NCBI RefSeq assembly: GCF_008727735.1 | Contig: NZ_CP044227.1 | Coordinates: forward strand, 1,426,001 to 1,490,000 | Length of the DNA stretch: 64,000 bases | DNA from: Flintibacter sp. KGMB00164 | GTDB taxonomy: Bacteria > Bacillota > Clostridia > Oscillospirales > Oscillospiraceae | Direction of reading: 5' to 3' | Shown: in pieces, positions 57,477 through 64,000 of the stretch | Layout of the letters: every line of letters begins with the position of its first letter | How positions within the stretch are numbered: position 1 is the stretch's first letter | Notes under the pieces: model-generated | The model's database searches: none | What the model saw: the letters and a program-made list of their open reading frames with translations, nothing else | Told to the model about the DNA's origin: nothing | Translations under genes and position numbers: made by a program

Positions 57477-58520
57477 ATGGAACGGATCGTTCACGGGGGA
57501 GATGTATACGGCGGCAATGCTGGACTGCTGGACTTCTCCGTCTGTCTGAATCCCGCCGGAGCACCCAAGGCGGTTCTGCGCGCCGCCCAGGAGGGGGTCC
57601 TGCGCCAGGGCTATCCCGACCCCCAGTGCCGGGGACTGGTCCGTGCCGCCGCCCAGCGGGACGGGGTGGAGGAAGACATGGTGCTGTGGGGCAACGGCTG
57701 CGCCGATCTTATTGACCGCTTTGCCCTGAGCCTGAGACCGAAGAAAGCAATTCTCCTTGCCCCTACTTTTGGAGAATACCATCGGGCGCTGGAGGGAGTG
57801 GACTGCCAGATAGAGGAGGTGCACCTCTCCCGGAAGAATGGATTTGTTCCCGATCAGGCCCTGCTGGAGGCCATCGTCCCCGGGGTGGAGCTGGTGTTCC
57901 TCTGCGATCCCAACAATCCCACCGGGCGGCTGATGGAGGAAGCACTTTTATATCAAATCCTGGCCCGCTGCTGTCAGGTGGGAGCCATGCTGGCGGTGGA
58001 CCAGTGCTTTCTGGAGCTCACCGCCGCCCGGCCTGACCGCTTGACTGACCAGTTGGCGGGAGGAAACCTGATTTTGTTCCGGGCATTGACAAAAAGCTAT
58101 GCTCTGGCCGGGCTGCGCCTGGGCTATTGTCTGTGCGGAGATCGGGCGTTGCTGGAGCAGATGGCCCGCATCTTACAGCCCTGGCCGGTATCGATCCCGG
58201 CACAGATAGCAGGGGAATGTGCTTTACAGTCATTTCCCCGCTGGCCTTTTACATGTTTTCCCCAGATCGAGGGAGAACGGAACAAACTTCAAGCTGCCCT
58301 GGAGGAACTGGGGCTGTGGGTGTGCCCATCGGAGAGCTGCTTTCTGCTCTTTTGCGGCCTGGAGGACCTGGGGAAGCGCTTGCGAGAGAATGGTATTCTG
58401 GTGCGGGACTGCGCCAACTATACTGGTCTGGGGCCGGGGTGGTACCGGGTGGGACTTCGTACCCCGGAGGAAAACAGGCGGCTGATCGCCGCATTGAGAG
58501 CGCTGCTGAGAGGAGAATAA
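57477..58520 (+). CDS. cobD: Threonine-phosphate decarboxylase (CobD type)
   Basis: 347-residue class I/II aminotransferase-fold PLP enzyme. The PLP lysine is in RALTKSYALAGLRLGY; WGNGCADLIDR and CDPNNPTGRL are further typical segments. With cbiB next to it, the likely reaction is decarboxylation of threonine phosphate to aminopropanol phosphate for the linker; histidinol-phosphate aminotransferase is the alternative by sequence alone. Start ATG 57477 after AGGGGTGA; the GTG codon just before it is in frame. Confidence 0.9.
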   Translation: MERIVHGGDVYGGNAGLLDFSVCLNPAGAPKAVLRAAQEGVLRQGYPDPQCRGLVRAAAQRDGVEEDMVLWGNGCADLIDRFALSLRPKKAILLAPTFGEYHRALEGVDCQIEEVHLSRKNGFVPDQALLEAIVPGVELVFLCDPNNPTGRLMEEALLYQILARCCQVGAMLAVDQCFLELTAARPDRLTDQLAGGNLILFRALTKSYALAGLRLGYCLCGDRALLEQMARILQPWPVSIPAQIAGECALQSFPRWPFTCFPQIEGERNKLQAALEELGLWVCPSESCFLLFCGLEDLGKRLRENGILVRDCANYTGLGPGWYRVGLRTPEENRRLIAALRALLRGE

Positions 58521-58521
58521 C

Positions 58522-59976
58522 ATGCCGGCAAAATCCATTATGATCCAGGGAACCATGTCCAACGCGGGCAAAAGCGTGTTGGCGGCGGGACTGTGCCGCA
58601 TCTTCCGCCAGGACGGCTACAAGGTGGCCCCCTTTAAAAGCCAGAATATGGCCCTCAACAGCTTCATTACCGCCCAGGGCCTAGAGATGGGCCGGGCTCA
58701 GGTGATGCAGGCGGAGGCGGCGGGGGTGGAGCCCACCGTGGAGATGAATCCCATCCTCTTAAAACCCACCAGCGACGTGGGCAGTCAGGTCATTGTGAAC
58801 GGCCGGGCGGTGGGCAACCTCACCGCCTCGGAGTACTTTCGGCAAAAAAGCCAACTCATTCCCCAGGTGATGGAGGCCTACCACACACTGGAAGAGCAGT
58901 ACGACATCATCGTTCTGGAGGGGGCAGGAAGCCCGGCGGAGATCAATTTGAAGTCCCAGGACATCGTCAACATGGGGCTGGCCCGGATGGTGGGCGCTCC
59001 GGTTCTGCTGGCAGGGGACATCGACCGGGGCGGGGTATTTGCCGCCCTGTACGGCACCATGGCCCTGCTGGAGGCGGAGGAGCGCCCCTATGTGAAGGGA
59101 ACCATCATCAATAAGTTCCGGGGGGATGTGGAGCTGCTCCGTCCCGGTCTTACCCAGCTGGAGGAGCTTTGTAAGGTCCCCGTCGTGGGCGTGGTGCCCT
59201 GGATGGAGCTGGACCTGGACGAGGAGGACAGCCTGTCCTCCCGGCTGGGCGCACAGGGCGGTAAGGCGCCTCTGGATGTGGCAGTCATCCGCCTGCCCCG
59301 CATTTCTAACTTTACCGACTTTGATCCTCTCCAGCGCCACCCGGCGGTGGGCCTGCGGTACGTGGACCGGGCAGAGGAGCTGGGACGGCCCGACCTGGTA
59401 ATCCTGCCGGGCACTAAAAGCACTCTAGCCGATCTCCGCTGGCTGCGCCAGTGTGGTCTGGAGGCGGCCATTTTAAAGCTGGCCAGCCGTGGAACCCCGG
59501 TGATGGGTATCTGCGGAGGCTATCAGATGCTGGGCCGGAAGCTCTCCGACCCCTTAGGTGTGGAGGGTGGCGGCTCTATGAACGGCATGGGCCTGCTGGA
59601 TACCACCACGGTCTTTTCCTCTGAAAAGACCACCACCCGTACGGCCTGTCCCTTCCCGGAGTGCCGTGGGCTGTTCGCCTCACTCTCCGGTTGTCCTCTG
59701 GAGGGGTACGAGATCCACATGGGCCAGAGCGAGGCGCTCTTTACGGTGTCCGGTTCGGTTCTGGGCACCTACCTCCACGGACTGCTGGATTCGCCCCAGC
59801 TGGTGGAGCGGCTTGTCTGCCTGCTGATGGAGGAGAAGGGGCTCCACTGGGACGGGGAGGCCCCCAAGGAAACCCTGTGGAGCTATAAGCAGCGCCAATA
59901 TGACAAACTGGCCCAGACCCTGCGGGAGAGCCTGGACCTGAAGAAAATCTATGAAATCGTAGAGCGAGGGGTGTGA
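58522..59976 (+). CDS. cbiP: Cobyric acid synthase
   Basis: 484-residue glutamine- and ATP-dependent enzyme that amidates four further carboxylates (b, d, e and g). The N-terminal ATPase domain has MIQGTMSNAGKSVLAAG and the PFKSQNMALNSF segment; LEGAGSPAEINLKSQDIVNMGLAR is characteristic. The C-terminal glutaminase domain has the catalytic Cys in GICGGYQMLG. ATG 58522 is one base after the cobD stop, with GAGAGGAG upstream. It is the last cobalamin gene here. Confidence 0.95.
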   Translation: MPAKSIMIQGTMSNAGKSVLAAGLCRIFRQDGYKVAPFKSQNMALNSFITAQGLEMGRAQVMQAEAAGVEPTVEMNPILLKPTSDVGSQVIVNGRAVGNLTASEYFRQKSQLIPQVMEAYHTLEEQYDIIVLEGAGSPAEINLKSQDIVNMGLARMVGAPVLLAGDIDRGGVFAALYGTMALLEAEERPYVKGTIINKFRGDVELLRPGLTQLEELCKVPVVGVVPWMELDLDEEDSLSSRLGAQGGKAPLDVAVIRLPRISNFTDFDPLQRHPAVGLRYVDRAEELGRPDLVILPGTKSTLADLRWLRQCGLEAAILKLASRGTPVMGICGGYQMLGRKLSDPLGVEGGGSMNGMGLLDTTTVFSSEKTTTRTACPFPECRGLFASLSGCPLEGYEIHMGQSEALFTVSGSVLGTYLHGLLDSPQLVERLVCLLMEEKGLHWDGEAPKETLWSYKQRQYDKLAQTLRESLDLKKIYEIVERGV

Positions 59977-59980
59977 GCAC

Positions 59981-61468
59981 ATGATCTACAGCTGTACCAA
60001 TAAGGAGTGCCTCTGGTTCGGGGAGGGCGACACCCTGCCCGATGCCTGCCCCCGCTGCGGCCAGGCCCTGAAGGAGCGCCGGGAGGAGGAACTGACCGGA
60101 GACGAGTGGTGCCGCCTGGGGCTCTATTGGACGGAGGAGGAGCCCGCTGACGACGAGAAAGCGTTGGCCTGCTTCCGCCGCTCTGCCAGTTTGGGCAGCG
60201 GCTGGGGCACCTGCAACCTGGGACTTTGCATGGAGCAGGGCATCGGGATCCAACCTGATCTTCGACAGGCGGTTTGGCTTTACAAGCAGGCGGTGGAGAT
60301 GGGCAGCGTGGCCGCCCTGTGTAATTTGGGAGTCTGTCTGGAGCAGGGCATCGGCACGCCCCAGGACCCGGCGGGCGCCGCTTCCTTGTATCTGGCGGCG
60401 GCGGAGCATGGCTCCGCCCGGGGCCAGCGAATGCTGGCCCACTGTCTGGAGGACGGGATCGGTGTTGACCAGGACCACGCCAAAGCGGTGGAGTGGCTGC
60501 GCACAGCCGCCCTTCAGGGGGAGGCTCCCGCTCAGACGGCCCTGGCCAAGCACTATGAGTTCGGCGTAGGCACCGAGCAGGACAAGGAGCTGACGGTGCG
60601 CTGGTATGAGAAGGCCGTCCAGGGAGGCGACCCGGAGGGCATGTGCTGCCTTGGGTGGCTCAAGCAGACCGGCAAATGGGTGGACTCCGACCCAGCAGGT
60701 GCGGTGGAGCTCTACCGCCAGGCGGCCCAGATGGGCTCCACCCGGGGCATGGTACAGCTGGGCGACTGTCTGATGGATGGGATCGGCGTGGCCGCCGCTC
60801 CGGATCTGGCCGTGGAGTGGTATAAAAAGGCGGCCAAGGAGGGAGACCGGGAGGCCATGTTCTCCCTGGGACTGAGCTACGAACTGGGCCAGGGCGTGGA
60901 GCAGGACTACACCAACGCTGCGCTCTGGTATGAGCGGTCCGCCCAGCTGGGCAGCAGCGCGGGGATGAACAACTTTGCCGAGCTGCTGGCCAAGGGCCGC
61001 GGCGTGCCCAAAGACCTGGGCAAGGCCATGGAGTGGTACCGCAAGGCCGCTGAGCTTGGAAATGTATACGCCGTCTACAACATGGGCTGGTATCTGGAGA
61101 AGGCCGGAAATCTGGACAAAGCACGGACCTGCTATGAGCAGGCCAAAGAGCAGAATATGGACAGTGCCTACTGGTCTCTGGGCCGGATGTATGAGGAAGG
61201 GCTGGGGGTAGAGCAGGACCTGAAGCAGGCCTATACCCTCTATCGGCAGGGTGCCAAACAGGGCAATGTGAACTGCATCTGCCGCCTGGTGCGGTGTCTG
61301 GCACAGGGGGTAGGGACCCGGCAGGACCTGTCCCGGGCTCAGAAGCTGGGCTCGGAGCTGCTGGCGGAAGAGCTGTCTCCCCAGGTGCTGGACAACTACG
61401 GCTGCCGGGATGAGCTGGTCATGCTCCTGGATATCATGAATGAGATCAAGAGTAAAAAAATTCCGTGA
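59981..61468 (+). CDS. Sel1-repeat protein with N-terminal zinc ribbon
   Basis: 495 residues. The N-terminus has two Cys pairs (CTNKEC and CPRC, residues 5, 10 and about 24, 27), a rubredoxin-like zinc site. From about residue 45 to 470 there are some 11 Sel1-like TPR repeats (pattern A-x-x-W-Y-x-x-A-A-x-x-G-x-x-x-A-x-x-x-L-G-x-x-x-x-x-G-x-G-V-x-x-D). Such proteins are scaffolds for protein binding. There is no signal peptide. It starts 4 bases after cbiP and ends the operon, but a link to cobalamin is not evident. The stop codon lies within the terminator stem. Confidence 0.88.
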   Translation: MIYSCTNKECLWFGEGDTLPDACPRCGQALKERREEELTGDEWCRLGLYWTEEEPADDEKALACFRRSASLGSGWGTCNLGLCMEQGIGIQPDLRQAVWLYKQAVEMGSVAALCNLGVCLEQGIGTPQDPAGAASLYLAAAEHGSARGQRMLAHCLEDGIGVDQDHAKAVEWLRTAALQGEAPAQTALAKHYEFGVGTEQDKELTVRWYEKAVQGGDPEGMCCLGWLKQTGKWVDSDPAGAVELYRQAAQMGSTRGMVQLGDCLMDGIGVAAAPDLAVEWYKKAAKEGDREAMFSLGLSYELGQGVEQDYTNAALWYERSAQLGSSAGMNNFAELLAKGRGVPKDLGKAMEWYRKAAELGNVYAVYNMGWYLEKAGNLDKARTCYEQAKEQNMDSAYWSLGRMYEEGLGVEQDLKQAYTLYRQGAKQGNVNCICRLVRCLAQGVGTRQDLSRAQKLGSELLAEELSPQVLDNYGCRDELVMLLDIMNEIKSKKIP

Positions 61469-61493
61469 GTGGTATCACTCACGGAATTTTTTT
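61454..61493. terminator. Bidirectional terminator, 18-bp stem
   Basis: Seven A plus TTCCGTGAGTG (61454-61471), loop GTAT, and the exact complement ending in seven T (61476-61493). It serves the cobalamin run and the convergent minus-strand YbaK-like gene. Confidence 0.94.
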
Positions 61494-61971
61494 AGCCATT
61501 TTCCTGCCAGGCTTTGCATACATCGATCCAGCCTCGGCTGTGGGAGTACTCCTCCAGCTCCTTGCAGGTGAGCTCAATGGCGGAGTTGGAGCTGCCCGCA
61601 GCGGGGAATACGGTGTCAAACCTCTGGAGAGACACGTCCAGGTAGGTCTCCACTCCTTCCGGGTTGGCGAAGGGACACACACCACCTACGGCGTGGCCGG
61701 TCATCTCCACGGCCTGCTCCGGGGTAAGCATCTTGGCCTTGGTGTGGAACAGTCCCTTGTACTTGCTGTTGTCCACCTTGGCATCTCCCGCGGCCACGAT
61801 AAGCACGCACTTGCCCTCTACCAGGAAGGAGAGGGTCTTGGCGATCCGGGCGGGGATCACGCCCACCGCCTGGGCGGCCAGTTCCACCGTGGCGCTGGAG
61901 ACGGGAAATTCCAGAATATCGCCCTCTCGGCCCAACTCCTTAAAGTAGGCCCGCACCCGCTCGATGGACAT
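61492..61971 (-). CDS. YbaK/EbsC family aminoacyl-tRNA deacylase
   Basis: 159-residue protein of the YbaK/ProX superfamily, which removes wrong amino acids from tRNA (e.g. Cys from tRNA-Pro). Typical segments are SSATVELAAQAVGV, RIAKTLSFLVEGKCVLIVAAGDAKVD, and the end of the active-site part HAVGGVCPFANPEGVETYLD, with Lys in AKTL. The exact substrate is unknown. The start at 61971 overlaps nothing; it is 3 bases from the thioesterase gene's end, so both are on one transcript. Confidence 0.9.
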   Translation of the reverse strand: MSIERVRAYFKELGREGDILEFPVSSATVELAAQAVGVIPARIAKTLSFLVEGKCVLIVAAGDAKVDNSKYKGLFHTKAKMLTPEQAVEMTGHAVGGVCPFANPEGVETYLDVSLQRFDTVFPAAGSSNSAIELTCKELEEYSHSRGWIDVCKAWQENG

Positions 61972-61974
61972 CCC

Positions 61975-62367
61975 TCAGCCCTCCAGCTTCTTGGCGGTCT
62001 TGGCCAGGAAGCGCTCGTCAGTGACGATGAAGCGCTGGTGCGTGCCGTGGCCGATCATGCCCTTTTCGTCATAGGCGGCGACCTTCAGCTCAATGCGCTT
62101 GCCGTCCACCTCGGTGACCTCGCTCTCAGCCCACACCTTGATGCCGATGGGGGAGGCGGAGTCGTGGCTCACGTCCAGCTTGGTGCCTACGGTGCTCTCG
62201 CCGGGGGCCAGGTAAGGGGCGATGGAGGTCCAGGCGGCCTTCTCCATCAGGGCGGTCATAAAGGGGGTGCCGAATACAGGCAGAGCGCCGGAGCAGGCGG
62301 CCTGGGCGGTGTTCTTCTCGCTGACCACGTCTTCGGCGCGGCCCTTGATTCCAACTTCCACGGACAT
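61975..62367 (-). CDS. Thioesterase (FlK-like hotdog fold)
   Basis: 130-residue single hotdog-fold protein of the thioesterase family close to fluoroacetyl-CoA thioesterase FlK. The pattern VFGTPFMTALMEKAAWTSIAPYLAPGESTVGTKLDVSHDSASPIG includes the Glu and Thr/His positions used for catalysis in FlK, followed by VWAESEVTEVDGKRIELKVAAYDEKGMIGHGTHQRFIV. The acyl-CoA substrate is unknown. It is upstream of the YbaK-like gene on the minus strand, with AGGAGAA before the start. Confidence 0.88.
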   Translation of the reverse strand: MSVEVGIKGRAEDVVSEKNTAQAACSGALPVFGTPFMTALMEKAAWTSIAPYLAPGESTVGTKLDVSHDSASPIGIKVWAESEVTEVDGKRIELKVAAYDEKGMIGHGTHQRFIVTDERFLAKTAKKLEG

Positions 62368-62439
62368 AATTCTCAGTTCTCCTTTGTGGGGAAATTTTTA
62401 CTCCGTCATTTTACTCCATGTTCAGGGAAAAATCCAGCC

Positions 62440-63714
62440 CTAGTCTTCGATTTCGTAGAGGGTGGTCAGCACCGTCCAGTTCTGGGGGAAGGGGCGCATC
62501 AGGTTCCAGTAGCTCACCCCGTAGAGCCCCCGGCTGTGGACCAGTTCCAGCTTGGCACGTACGCTCCGGGCATCCTCAAACCAAACCTCGTGTTCCTGAC
62601 CGTCTCCGTCCACATACCGGAACCAGGGGGACTGAGCGGCGGCATCGAAGCGGATGGCAGCGTAGTACTTTTGGGCCAGAGCAATGGCCTGCTGGTTGGA
62701 GATGGAACGGGCCATGGTGTCCTTTTGATAGGGCACCTTCCAGTCGTAGCCGTAATTGGGCATGCCCATCCAGATTTTTTCCTTCGGGATTTCAGTGAGG
62801 GCGTAATCCACCACCCGGGTGACCTGGTCCAGAGGGGCCACCGCCATGGGAGGGCCGTAGCTATAGCCCCACTCATAGGTCATAAGGAACACATAGTCTG
62901 CCGCCGCGCCCAGCAGGCGGTAGTTATGGCCCTGATAGAAGTCGCCCTTCTGGTCTGCGCTGGTCTTGGGCACCAGTGCTACCATGACCGGGATCCCCAG
63001 GGGAGCGAAACTCTCCCGCAGATTGGCGATAAACTCCGGGTAGCGGTTGGCGTCCTCGGGGAGGACAAACTCAAAGTCCACATCCACCCCCTGATAGCCT
63101 TTGCGCCGCACGGTCTCCTCCAGATTGGCAATCAGCCGGTTCTGGGCTTGGAGGTCGGTAAAGACCGCGTGGGAGAGCTGGTTTGAGAAGGTACCGGAGG
63201 CGGTGAGGGTGGACAGATGGAGCCAGGGGCGCACCCCCACGGACTTGGCAGCGGAGAGCAGAGCGGTGTCGTTTAAGGCGGTCAGCTCGCCCTGGGGGGT
63301 AAAGCCATAGGTAAAGGGAGCCAGGTCGGAGATGCAGGGCAGGGTGGAGCGGAGTAGCCCCGGGTCGATGTCAGGCTGGGCGTAACCACCGGCCGCCAGC
63401 TTGCCCAGAGGAGTCTGACGGTAGGAGAGGACCAGCTCCTGGCCGAGGTAGATGGTGCTGCCGCCGCCCAGGCCGGGGTTTCGCTGCCACAGCTGACGGA
63501 CAGTCAGGTCATGGACGCGGGCAATGGAGGACAGAGTATCTCCGGAACGGACCCGGTACACCTGCCTGGGGTAGCGTACCACCAGGGTCTGACCCACGGA
63601 TAAACGCGCCGGGTCGGGCGGATCGTTGTCCTCCAGCAGCCGGGCCATGGAAACACCATACTGCTGCGCAATGGAGTAGAGGGTATCCCCAGGACGGACC
63701 ACATGGATATCCAT
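62440..63714 (-). CDS. LysM-GH18 protein (SleL/YaaH-like)
   Basis: 424-residue cell-wall or spore-cortex hydrolase candidate. Two LysM domains are at the N-terminus (about 3-48 and 50-95; VRPGDTLYSIAQQYG and VRSGDTLSSIARVH), then a glycoside hydrolase family 18 domain with the catalytic GVDVDFE segment (DxxDxDxE-like). This matches SleL/YaaH, which degrade spore cortex fragments. No signal peptide, as in those spore proteins. The start is at 63714 with AAGGAGG upstream; it follows the partial SH3 gene by 12 bases. Confidence 0.92.
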   Translation of the reverse strand: MDIHVVRPGDTLYSIAQQYGVSMARLLEDNDPPDPARLSVGQTLVVRYPRQVYRVRSGDTLSSIARVHDLTVRQLWQRNPGLGGGSTIYLGQELVLSYRQTPLGKLAAGGYAQPDIDPGLLRSTLPCISDLAPFTYGFTPQGELTALNDTALLSAAKSVGVRPWLHLSTLTASGTFSNQLSHAVFTDLQAQNRLIANLEETVRRKGYQGVDVDFEFVLPEDANRYPEFIANLRESFAPLGIPVMVALVPKTSADQKGDFYQGHNYRLLGAAADYVFLMTYEWGYSYGPPMAVAPLDQVTRVVDYALTEIPKEKIWMGMPNYGYDWKVPYQKDTMARSISNQQAIALAQKYYAAIRFDAAAQSPWFRYVDGDGQEHEVWFEDARSVRAKLELVHSRGLYGVSYWNLMRPFPQNWTVLTTLYEIED

Positions 63715-63726
63715 CGGCGCGCCTCC

Positions 63727-64000
63727 TTAATTCAGGGTGACAAAGTCGTCTTTGGCGTAGCCGATGGTCCCCGCATAGTTTATCAGATACCAGCCTCCGG
63801 ACTGGTTGAGGATGGTAAGAGGGGAGCCATCGGGAGCCTGGGCCAGGATGGGAGCCTCCAGGTCGGGGCGGGCGCGGATGTTCAGTACCCCCCAGTCCAC
63901 ATCCACCCGGCCCGAGCGGCTGGTGGAGGGATCCAGGAAGGGGATGTCGAAGAAGTCGCACAGGGACATGACCAGATTTTTAGCTACCGCGTCCAGATTC
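63727..64000 (-). CDS. SH3-domain protein, C-terminal part (partial)
   Basis: The 3' end of a minus-strand gene running out of the right edge; the frame is open to base 64000. About 90 residues are visible. The segment DAVAKNLVMSLCDFFDIPFL resembles the linker after the catalytic domain in some N-acetylmuramoyl-L-alanine amidases, and the rest is one bacterial SH3 domain (LNIRARPDLEAPILAQAPDGSPLTIL...GTIGYAKDDFV). A cell-wall amidase is likely, but the catalytic part lies outside. An internal ATG at 63969 is probably not the start. Confidence 0.75.
   Translation of the reverse strand, partial: NLDAVAKNLVMSLCDFFDIPFLDPSTSRSGRVDVDWGVLNIRARPDLEAPILAQAPDGSPLTILNQSGGWYLINYAGTIGYAKDDFVTLN

Noticed and set aside
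61465-63186. 573-codon plus-strand open frame
   Set aside because: Runs antisense over the YbaK-like, thioesterase and LysM-GH18 genes; no domain recognised and composition of an antisense shadow.
1-64000. Prophage, insertion sequence, CRISPR array or defence island
   Set aside because: No transposase, integrase, phage structural gene, spaced direct repeats or known defence protein was recognised; genes are housekeeping and tightly packed.

Overview
The window reads as a chromosomal segment of a GC-rich, spore-forming, anaerobic Firmicute of the Clostridia, most like the Oscillospiraceae (Flavonifractor, Pseudoflavonifractor or Intestinimonas-type gut bacteria). This rests on the gene set and was not tested by a search. 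Supporting signs are an in-frame IspH-ribosomal protein S1 fusion, sporulation-type genes (YtfJ/GerW, DacF-like carboxypeptidase, TepA, FtsK/SpoIIIE, a LysM-GH18 cortex-lytic-like enzyme, a SigH-like sigma factor), CarD, a pyrophosphate-type phosphofructokinase, strong AGGAGG ribosome binding sites and frequent TTG/GTG starts. There is no sign of phage, insertion sequence, integron or CRISPR; almost the whole window is dense housekeeping DNA.

Layout. 1-6.2 kb: end of lon, engB, then an operon with a site-2 protease-like gene, scpA, scpB, DUF2953, ytfJ, dacF-like and rluB. 6.3-11.9 kb: an RpiR-type regulator, a flavoprotein, cmk, plsC and ispH-rpsA, closed by a strong terminator. 12-15.4 kb: carD, ispD, ispF, then a DUF3343 protein paired with a cysteine desulfurase-like enzyme. 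15.4-19.4 kb: tRNA-Gly(CCC), a BI-1 family protein, a SulP transporter, and on the minus strand a nitroreductase and a lipoprotein. 19.4-22.7 kb: ruvC, ruvA and ruvB interleaved with small unknown genes. 22.7-28.1 kb: small membrane proteins, a sigma factor, zinc-ribbon, HTH and DUF1858 proteins, a flavodoxin-like protein, trmK and a Nif3-like gene. 28.2-39.1 kb: ddl, murF, an ABC-F ATPase, a YdcF-like protein, prfA, a HAD phosphatase, a Sua5-type gene, an HTH regulator, coaE and an M18 aminopeptidase. 39.2-46.4 kb: a 1036-residue secreted repeat protein, tepA, purB and an AI-2E family permease. 46.4-48.8 kb: divergent PPi-type pfk and class II fba. 49-61.5 kb: ftsK followed directly by a nine-gene late cobalamin operon (cbiA, cobT, cobU, cobS, mini-cobU, cobC, cbiB, cobD, cbiP) and a Sel1-repeat protein. 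61.5-64 kb, minus strand: a YbaK-like deacylase, a thioesterase, a LysM-GH18 protein and a partial SH3 protein.

How the genes work together. The cobalamin block covers corrin a,c-amidation, the remaining amidations, aminopropanol linker formation and attachment, nucleotide loop activation and final assembly; the corrin ring pathway and the adenosyltransferase are not here. ispD, ispF and ispH cover three steps of the MEP isoprenoid pathway. ddl and murF make and attach D-Ala-D-Ala. The pfk and fba pair covers consecutive glycolytic steps.

The most unusual points are two CobU-family genes in one operon, one a 97-residue miniature and the other with no ATG, GTG or TTG available so that CTG is the likely start; the IspH-S1 fusion carrying an internal promoter-like sequence and an internal Shine-Dalgarno; promoters that overlap terminator hairpins (SulP, nitroreductase); an ECF-type promoter before a lipoprotein gene; and a six-module secreted repeat protein. 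No clearly new defence or mobile system was seen. All promoter, hairpin and motif calls were made by eye.
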